Of a stretch of DNA of 35,842 nucleotides, positions 30,700-35,842 are shown piece after piece. Positions within the stretch are counted from its first letter, which is position 1; each line of letters opens with the position of its first letter. The translations under genes were made by a program, and so were the position numbers. Origin of the DNA: Nitrospirota bacterium (GTDB lineage: Bacteria; Nitrospirota; Nitrospiria; Nitrospirales; Nitrospiraceae); assembly GCA_020027965.1 (NCBI GenBank), contig JAHRHE010000014.1:1-35842 (forward strand), given 5' to 3'. Below the pieces are notes generated by a model. It saw only the letters and a program-made list of their open reading frames with translations. It was not told where the DNA came from and made no database searches.

Positions 30700-31989
30700 T
30701 TACTTCCTGACGGCGAGCCCGTGCGTGTCGGCGGTCTCCTTCCCGTCCTTCATGTTCGTGATCCGCGCCACACCGTCGAACTCCCCGCCTTTTCCTCCGT
30801 TCGTGACCTTGATGACGCCGACGCCCGGAGTCGAGCCTTGCGCGTTATTCACGGACTTGTCATTGCCCGTGAGGGGGGTCGGGCCGCGCATTCCCGCGAA
30901 GACATAGGTCCCGTCTGGTGACACGTCGAGCAGGTCCGGGGCGGGATCATCGCTGATCACCCCGGACAGGTTGATGCCACTCACGCTGAGGTTGGTGCTC
31001 GTGTCGATGATCTCGATATTGTTGCCGGCCCGGTCTGCGCTCCAGAGGTACCGTCCCACCGCGGCCATGCCATGGGAGTCGGCGAACTTGCCGTCGCGGG
31101 ACGTGATGAGCTTGGCCGAGACCGACTTGGGCAGATTCCCGAAACTTACGGCGTACACGTCGTAGGCCAGCGAGGCTGACGCCGGGAACTTGTCCGCCGG
31201 CCAGCCGCCGCCCGAGTTGATATACAGAGTGTCGCCCACCAGGATTCCGCCGCAGCCGGCCGGATGGACCTGCTTGTTGTCCAGCGTAGCGACCACCTTC
31301 ATCGGCGTCTGCGTGACGTCCGCCACGATGAGTCCGCCGCCTCGCAGCGTGATGAAGGCGAATTTGCTGGTGTTCTCGGTGATCGGACAGACCGGAGCGT
31401 TGTCCGGGCGCTCCGGACCTTCCATCGCGCCCAGGTTCATCGCGTCTTTGCTCTCGTCAAAGGTGAACTTATGGTCCTTGTAGTCCGTCCAGATTCGGAT
31501 GAGCTTCTTATCCGCCATGTTGGCGGCGAGCGCCATCTTCTGGTCCGGCGTGGGCCAGGCCGCGTGGACGTTCTTGCCCATGGACAGGCATGCCTCGGGC
31601 TTCTTGGTGGCCGCGTCCATGAACAGGACGTGCCCGCTCAGGAAGGACAGGATGGCGTGGGACTGATCCTGCGTAAAGAACAGCATGTGCGGCCGGCGCA
31701 CCGGCTTCTTGGTCGCCTCTTCGCAGAGTTTGTTGACGTCGCCGGCCAGATCCATCATGACCGTTGGCTTCGCCCCGGCGGGGTTGGCCGCCAACTGGGC
31801 CCCGTCGTAAATGTACAGGACGCCGCCGCTTTCCTTGCCGGTATCCGATTGATCCGTGATCCAGACCTCATAGGCGTAGGCACTGGATGACAATGCCCAC
31901 GCGACGCTGAACCCCAGAGTCAGTCCCATGAACAGGGTGAAGAGTGGTCCTAGGGGGGACCGTATCCGTCTCGCTGCCCGCGTCCTCAT
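30700..31989 (-). CDS. Exported beta-propeller protein
   Basis: This 429-residue protein starts at the ATG at 31989, which has an ideal AAGGAGG 6 nt upstream; the longer frame from 32085 lacks one. A signal peptide ends at about SSAYA. The mature part repeats strands of the YVTN/lactonase-like propeller type (GVLYIYDGAQL, GHVLFMDAATKK, KLIRIWTDY, GGGLIVADV, NNIEIIDTSTN, GTYVFAGMRG). Several His and Cys residues stand in conserved-looking places (RRPHMLF, VHAAWPT, HPAGCGG, DSHGMAAVG, ADTHGLAVR), compatible with metal or cofactor binding. Exact family unknown. It stands between HEAT-repeat genes on the other strand and has its own promoter with a palindrome in its spacer. Confidence 0.75.
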   Translation of the reverse strand: MRTRAARRIRSPLGPLFTLFMGLTLGFSVAWALSSSAYAYEVWITDQSDTGKESGGVLYIYDGAQLAANPAGAKPTVMMDLAGDVNKLCEEATKKPVRRPHMLFFTQDQSHAILSFLSGHVLFMDAATKKPEACLSMGKNVHAAWPTPDQKMALAANMADKKLIRIWTDYKDHKFTFDESKDAMNLGAMEGPERPDNAPVCPITENTSKFAFITLRGGGLIVADVTQTPMKVVATLDNKQVHPAGCGGILVGDTLYINSGGGWPADKFPASASLAYDVYAVSFGNLPKSVSAKLITSRDGKFADSHGMAAVGRYLWSADRAGNNIEIIDTSTNLSVSGINLSGVISDDPAPDLLDVSPDGTYVFAGMRGPTPLTGNDKSVNNAQGSTPGVGVIKVTNGGKGGEFDGVARITNMKDGKETADTHGLAVRK

Positions 31990-32083
31990 CAGTGGCCTCC
32001 TTGGTTGTATCACAGGTCGAACGACCTGAGTGGAGAAGCGTTGGGGTAGGGAGTTGCACCTGCCCGATTGGATGAGCGGCTCC

Positions 32084-32113
32084 ATAGTAAGCAGCAGACC
32101 CCGGGTCTGTCAA
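32084..32113 (-). promoter_or_regulatory. Propeller-gene promoter with an operator-like palindrome in the spacer
   Basis: On the minus strand TTGACA (32108-32113) and TACTAT (32084-32089) are 18 nt apart. The spacer holds a perfect palindrome, CAGACCC-C-GGGTCTG (32095-32109), touching the -35 box. A dyad in this position is how MerR-type activators bind, and it would equally suit a repressor. The 369 bases between the propeller and HEAT-2 start codons hold this promoter and the divergent one at 32186-32215, and I see no gene there. Confidence 0.65.
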
Positions 32114-32185
32114 CATGTCGAAATGAGGCGGATCTCAGGCGACTGATCGGCCATGCGGCACAGGCCTGAACCGCCGGGATTCCTG

Positions 32186-32215
32186 TTGACCCTCTAAAAA
32201 ACCCTGTGTTAAGGT
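32186..32215 (+). promoter_or_regulatory. Promoter of the second HEAT operon
   Basis: TTGACC (32186-32191) and TAAGGT (32210-32215) are 18 nt apart and followed by ACGA, the same as at 27662-27691. Transcription would start near 32222 and leave a leader of about 137 nt before the ATG at 32359. Confidence 0.65.
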
Positions 32216-32358
32216 ACGAACACCCAATTCCTGAGCGGCGCGGTACGGCAGTGAGCGCCCGGTCAGCCCTCATCCCGCGCATCCGGTACAGTGACCGCTT
32301 CCCTCCCGTCCTCCAGAGCGGCCGACGCGCTCGGGAACGGCGCTACGAGCCCTCACAC

Positions 32359-33441
32359 ATGATCGACACCGTGGCAGAGCACATTGCAGCCTTGAAAGAT
32401 GAGGACTGGGCTGTCCGGGAAGATGCGGCGACGGCACTAGGCCTGTCTCGCGATACGCGGGCGGTCGTCCCCCTGGTGGCACTCCTCAAGGACTCCGACC
32501 GTGCGGTCCGCGAGGCTGCGATGGCTGCCTTGACGGCGATCGGCGAGGCCTCGGTCATGGTGTTGAGCGCGTGCCTCCAGGACTCCGATCTCAGCGTGCA
32601 GGAATCGGCCGCTGCGATCCTGGCGAAGATCGCGGACGCGCGGGTCGTGGACCCGTTGCTTGCGGTGCTGAATAGCCCAAGCTGGATTGTCAGAATGCAC
32701 ACCGCCAGGGCCTTGGGGCAGATCGGCGACGCCAGCGTGGTGAAACCCCTCGTGTTGTTGCTGCAGGACACCGTGAAGGCCGTGCGGACGGACACGGGGG
32801 AAGCGCTGGCTCGGATCGGCGCGGCTGCCGTCCCGATATTGCTGGAGTCGCTGAAACACGAGGAGTGGCTGGTCCGCCTGCATGCGGTGGAGGCCCTGGG
32901 CAAGATCAGATCGCCCGATGCGGTCGAGCCGTTGCTGTACGTGCTGTTCAACGATCGGGATGCGGCGGTGCGGGAAGACGCGGCCCGATCCCTGGGTGAG
33001 ATCGGAGATTCGCGGGCGGTCGAGTTTCTGATGACCGCAATGGCCGAGCCGGGGCTACGCCCGCTGGCGATCGAAGCCCTGGGTCGCATCGGCGACCGGC
33101 GGGCCGTGCCGGCTCTGATTTCCGTGGTCAACGGTACGAGTCAACCGGTCGACAGCCGGCCGCTCCACGGCTGCGGCGATCGTTGGGACCAGGAGATGTT
33201 CGCCATGGAGGCGGCCGTCAAAGCCCTGGCTCAGATCCGGGATGAGTCCGCGATTCCCACGCTCGTCGCCGCACTGCAGAACACCGTAGTCCGTGCAGAG
33301 GCTGCAGCCGCCCTGGCCGCGTTCGGCACGCGGGCCATACCGTTCCTGTTGGAAGTCCTGAAGAAGGAGCGTGACGAGAATATCCTCTTTTATGCCAAAG
33401 ATGCGTTGACCCAGGTGGGATGGAGACCCGGCCGAATCTAA
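32359..33441 (+). CDS. HEAT-repeat protein 2
   Basis: This 360-residue alpha-solenoid starts at the ATG at 32359, because the repeats begin there (IAALKDEDWAVREDAATALG); in-frame GTGs at 32206 and 32251 would add a basic, low-complexity stretch. About eleven HEAT units follow. A loop at about 262-283 with Cys272 (LHGCGDRWDQEMFAMEAAVKAL) breaks the rhythm, like the Cys loop of HEAT protein 1. The end VGWRPGRI matches the ends of HEAT proteins 1 and 4. The ribosome-binding site is weak. It heads a unit with the next two HEAT genes. Confidence 0.88.
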   Translation: MIDTVAEHIAALKDEDWAVREDAATALGLSRDTRAVVPLVALLKDSDRAVREAAMAALTAIGEASVMVLSACLQDSDLSVQESAAAILAKIADARVVDPLLAVLNSPSWIVRMHTARALGQIGDASVVKPLVLLLQDTVKAVRTDTGEALARIGAAAVPILLESLKHEEWLVRLHAVEALGKIRSPDAVEPLLYVLFNDRDAAVREDAARSLGEIGDSRAVEFLMTAMAEPGLRPLAIEALGRIGDRRAVPALISVVNGTSQPVDSRPLHGCGDRWDQEMFAMEAAVKALAQIRDESAIPTLVAALQNTVVRAEAAAALAAFGTRAIPFLLEVLKKERDENILFYAKDALTQVGWRPGRI

Positions 33442-33446
33442 GTGAG

Positions 33447-33522
33447 GATCTGGCGATTTGGCGATGTGGTGATGTTATCATGCTCCGAGCTCAATGATTC
33501 AATCATAAAGTCACCCAATCTA
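33447..33522 (+). repeat. Quasi-palindrome of 8-nt words before HEAT gene 3
   Basis: The left arm (33447-33478) splits into GATCTGGC-GATTTGGC-GATGTGGT-GATGTTAT, and the right arm (33491-33522) into TCAATGAT-TCAATCAT-AAAGTCAC-CCAATCTA. Reversed and complemented, the right arm matches the left at 18 of 27 places by my count, or 20 allowing G-U pairs. It fills the gap between HEAT genes 2 and 3 and ends 4 nt before the ATG, leaving no Shine-Dalgarno sequence. Confidence 0.7.
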
Positions 33523-33526
33523 ACTT

Positions 33527-34633
33527 ATGCCCAAAGAGTCGCTCGAAACCCTGATCTCGGAACTGGTCCACGAAGAGGACTGGCGCCGAATGCGCGCGAC
33601 GGCGGCCTGTCTAGCCGGCGGTCCCAAGGCCGTGGAAGGGTTGGTCCATGCCCTGGCGAGCGGCAGCTCGGCGCTGAAGATCGAGGCGGCCGGGATGCTC
33701 GCGCGTATCAAGGATCCCATGGGTGGGGTCCCGTTGGTGCGGCTGCTCCGCGATGAGAACATGGCAGTCCGCAAGGCCGGCGCGATCGCACTGGAGCAGA
33801 TGGCGGGAATCCTCGACGCTTCGGCGGCGTCAGCACTGGTGGAGGAACTCCATGTGGTCGAAGAAGACAGCCTGCGGGAACTCGTCGGCGGGCTGCTGGG
33901 AGCGATCCCCAATGCGATCGAGCCGCTGACCGCCATGCTCACGCACGAGGACACATCAGCCCGGCTCACCGCGGCCGGCATCCTGGAGCACCTGCTGGAT
34001 CCGCGCTCAGCGAATGCGCTCGTGGATGCGATGGCGGACTCGGCCGTGCGGGACATCGCGATCCGGACGCTGAAGAAACTCGGCGCGATCCGGGACCGCA
34101 TTGACCGGACCTTCGAGGAGTTGCGGGCGGTGGAAGGCTCCAGCGAGCGTGAGGAGGCCAGGATGGCGGCGGTGATCGACCTCCTGGGGATCGGGCGCCC
34201 AAGCGTGGAGATCTTGATCGAATACCTCCAGGACGAAGATTGGGTCGTTCGGGAGGCGGCGACGGATTTGCTCGGCAAGATCGGCGATGTCCGTGCGGTG
34301 GAGCCGTTGGTTGAACGGCTTCGGATGGACAAGGATACCGGGGTCAAGGAGCTGGCCGTCAAGGCGCTCGGGCTGATCGGTGATGCCCGGCCCGTCGAGT
34401 TGCTGGTGGAACTCATCCCGATCCGCCCGTTGCGGATCTACGCGGTGGAAGCGCTCGCGAAGGTCAAGGACGTCGAGCGGCTTCGCCCGTTTGCGGATCT
34501 CTTTGAGCGATTGAAGACGGATCGCGATGGGTTGGTGTCGTACAACTCGGGCGTGATCGTCGACAAACTCGCGGCGGCTGCCGCGCAGGTCCGCGAGGAA
34601 GCTGTGCAAGAAGGAACGGACGGGGATGAGTGA
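33527..34633 (+). CDS. HEAT-repeat protein 3
   Basis: This 368-residue HEAT-type solenoid is more divergent than its neighbours. Its N-terminal units are acidic and less regular (LVHEEDWRRMRATAACLAGGPKAVEGLV), and later ones are canonical (VVREAATDLLGKIGDVRAVEPLV). A segment at about 185-215 (RIDRTFEELRAVEGSSEREEARM) looks like a helical insertion without repeat rhythm. It lacks the Cys loop and the LGW-type end of the others and finishes in an acidic tail (EEAVQEGTDGDE). The start codon follows a word repeat with no clear ribosome-binding site. Its last 8 nt overlap HEAT gene 4. Confidence 0.85.
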   Translation: MPKESLETLISELVHEEDWRRMRATAACLAGGPKAVEGLVHALASGSSALKIEAAGMLARIKDPMGGVPLVRLLRDENMAVRKAGAIALEQMAGILDASAASALVEELHVVEEDSLRELVGGLLGAIPNAIEPLTAMLTHEDTSARLTAAGILEHLLDPRSANALVDAMADSAVRDIAIRTLKKLGAIRDRIDRTFEELRAVEGSSEREEARMAAVIDLLGIGRPSVEILIEYLQDEDWVVREAATDLLGKIGDVRAVEPLVERLRMDKDTGVKELAVKALGLIGDARPVELLVELIPIRPLRIYAVEALAKVKDVERLRPFADLFERLKTDRDGLVSYNSGVIVDKLAAAAAQVREEAVQEGTDGDE

Positions 34634-35420
34634 CGCGGAAGGCATGGACCGGCCATCTGACCAGCCGGGGGATCGCATCGATCAGTTGTTGTCTGCCTTG
34701 AAGGACGACAATGAAGCCCTCCGTGACCACGCCGCAGTCAGCCTGGGACAGATGGGCCTCGAGGCGCTGCCCAAGCTGATCGGGATGCTGGCGGATGAAG
34801 ATGTGGTGATTCGCGAAGCGGCCATGAGCGCCATCGTGCGCATCGGCCCGGCTTCCGTGGAGCCCCTCATCGAAGCCCTCGGCGACGACGAATGGGCCGT
34901 CCGGGAACAAGCGGCGGCGGCGCTCGGCAAGCTGAAGGATCCGCGCGGGGTCGATTCGCTGATTGGAGCGCTCAAGGACAAGGACGGGGCGGTCCGCACG
35001 GCCGCCGTCTGGGCGCTTGAGCGGATCGGCGACCCGCGGGCGGTGCCCGGCCTGGTGGAGGCCCTGTCGGACGGGACGCTGCGTGAGGATGTCGCGCGCG
35101 TGCTCAAGAAGATCGGAGACGTGCGCGCGGTTGAGGCCCTGATCGAAGGGCTACTGGGTCCCAACTGGATGGTGCGTCGGCACGCCGCGGAGGCCCTGGG
35201 GAAAATCGGCGATCCTCGCGGGGTCGACCCCCTCATGGAAGCCTTGAAGGATGAGGACTGGCTAGTCCGCCGAAACGCAGCCGAATCCTTGGCTCGTCTC
35301 GGCGCTGCGCGGGCCGTGGAGTCGCTGCTGCCGTTGCTGGAGGACGAAAACGAAATGGTGCAGGAGACGGTCGAGGGAGCGCTCGCAAGCCTCGGCTGGA
35401 AACCCGGTGCGGGGACGTGA
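34626..35420 (+). CDS. HEAT-repeat protein 4
   Basis: This 264-residue protein has about eight very regular HEAT units (VREQAAAALGKLKDPRGVDSLI, VRRHAAEALGKIGDPRGVDPLM) after a short polar N-terminus, and ends in LGWKPGAGT. It overlaps HEAT gene 3 by 8 nt, with GGGGATG-type sequence before its ATG, so the two are translationally coupled. It lacks the Cys loop of HEAT proteins 1 and 2. It probably forms a small scaffold working with the other HEAT proteins. Confidence 0.88.
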   Translation: MSDAEGMDRPSDQPGDRIDQLLSALKDDNEALRDHAAVSLGQMGLEALPKLIGMLADEDVVIREAAMSAIVRIGPASVEPLIEALGDDEWAVREQAAAALGKLKDPRGVDSLIGALKDKDGAVRTAAVWALERIGDPRAVPGLVEALSDGTLREDVARVLKKIGDVRAVEALIEGLLGPNWMVRRHAAEALGKIGDPRGVDPLMEALKDEDWLVRRNAAESLARLGAARAVESLLPLLEDENEMVQETVEGALASLGWKPGAGT

Positions 35421-35439
35421 CGCGTATCTCGTGAGTTTG

Positions 35440-35513
35440 CTACGAACCACGCTTCACGCTTGCACGCCGAAGCGCTTCAGCGCGCAGGCACGAACGACGA
35501 GCGACTTATCCAG
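35440..35513 (+). repeat. Possible weak 7-nt word repeat after HEAT gene 4
   Basis: The stretch includes CACGCTT-CACGCTT-GCACGCC and later ACGAACG-ACGAGCG words, with the perfect palindrome GAAGCGCTTC in the middle (near 35468-35477). Pairing of the arms is poor. It may be a degraded member of the word-built repeats seen elsewhere. Confidence 0.3.
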
Positions 35514-35561
35514 AATGACCCATCGCACATCACGAAATAATGTCCCAGGAAAGGAACAGAA

Positions 35562-35842
35562 ATGGCCGATGACGCTCCGAGCAACCTGATTCAGATCGGT
35601 CCCAAAGGCGGGGCCAAGAAGGACGGGTTCAACCTCGTCACCGAAAAGGTGGTCTCGGTCAGTCCCGACACCAAGCAGATCGAGGTCGAGCTGCTGGCCT
35701 ACGATGGCAAGACCGTGATCTTGGAGGTCGCCGAGGAGGCGGTCCAAGACCTGCAGAAGATCAAGCCGGGCGATGGCGCCACCATCCGGGTTGTCGAGGA
35801 GGGGGGCAAACGGGTTGCGAAAGCCTTCAAGATCCGTTCGAA
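35562..35842 (+). CDS. Small beta-rich protein (3' partial)
   Basis: The frame opens at the ATG at 35562, with AAAGGAAC about 6 nt upstream, and runs off the window after 93 codons. The start (MADDAPSNLIQIGPKGGAKKDG) is flexible. The rest alternates strands (VVSVSPDTKQIEVELLAYDGKTVILEVAEEAVQDLQKIKPGDGATIRVVEEGGKRVAKAF), much like an OB or SH3-like barrel. No signal peptide is present, so it should be cytoplasmic like the HEAT proteins. It lies 141 nt behind HEAT gene 4 and may be the last gene of that unit. No family is recognised. Confidence 0.65.
   Translation, partial: MADDAPSNLIQIGPKGGAKKDGFNLVTEKVVSVSPDTKQIEVELLAYDGKTVILEVAEEAVQDLQKIKPGDGATIRVVEEGGKRVAKAFKIRS

Noticed and set aside
31990-32085. 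Longer N-terminus for the propeller protein
   Set aside because: The ATG at 31989 has an ideal AAGGAGG site and directly yields a signal peptide; the longer frame has neither and would extend into the promoter region.

Overview
The window is GC-rich, densely coded bacterial chromosome. Gene content and layout suggest a Nitrospirota-like (Nitrospira-type) bacterium: paralogous HEAT-repeat genes, a fused FtcD/FchA, RHS/IPT surface proteins and word-like intergenic inverted repeats. This placement is inference from style, as no rRNA or ribosomal operon is present to confirm it.

Layout. (1) 0-4.6 kb, plus strand: the end of an unknown gene, a small degenerate GIY-YIG-like protein, hutI, a fused ftcD-fchA, rpsU and an endonuclease III gene. 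(2) 4.6-14.7 kb: a surface/secretion block with a 2,255-residue Kelch-IPT-RHS protein, a secreted mini-YD/IPT protein and a secreted glycine-rich protein. (3) 14.7-18.8 kb, minus strand: a DsrE-like gene and the other half of histidine degradation. hutH and hutU enclose a small exported protein of unknown function, and all three are joined by 4-nt ATGA overlaps. HutH, HutU, HutI and FtcD/FchA together convert histidine to glutamate and pass the one-carbon unit to tetrahydrofolate, but the genes lie in two blocks about 11.7 kb apart. (4) 19-22.2 kb: a PGPGW-type membrane protein and polA, whose proofreading motifs are not visible.

(5) 22.2-25.4 kb is an accessory patch with less GC-biased sequence. 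It holds a BrnT-type toxin-antitoxin pair just behind polA, a second divergent copy of the last 16 codons of polA behind that pair, a 126-bp MITE-like inverted-repeat element, a DUF2007/zinc-ribbon/Asp-rich protein, a fragment of a gene found intact 2 kb downstream, and an antitoxin whose RelE-like toxin is cut off by a membrane-protein gene. (6) 25.4-27.6 kb, minus strand: a 2OG-Fe(II) oxygenase and an alpha/beta-hydrolase-like protein without the usual nucleophile serine.

(7) 27.6-35.8 kb is the best candidate for an undescribed system. It encodes an exported alkaline-phosphatase-fold pseudoenzyme, a small exported partner, four HEAT-repeat proteins, an exported beta-propeller and a small beta-rich protein cut by the window end. 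Its two plus-strand transcription units start with near-identical promoters (TTGACC-N18-TAAGGTACGA), and the propeller promoter has a perfect palindrome in its spacer.

A separate signal recurs across the window. Degenerate inverted repeats, each built from short tandem words of its own period (6, 7, 7 and 8 nt), sit directly at start codons (ftcD, glycine-rich gene, polA, third HEAT gene), with weaker examples elsewhere. No tRNA, rRNA, CRISPR array or intact transposase gene was seen.
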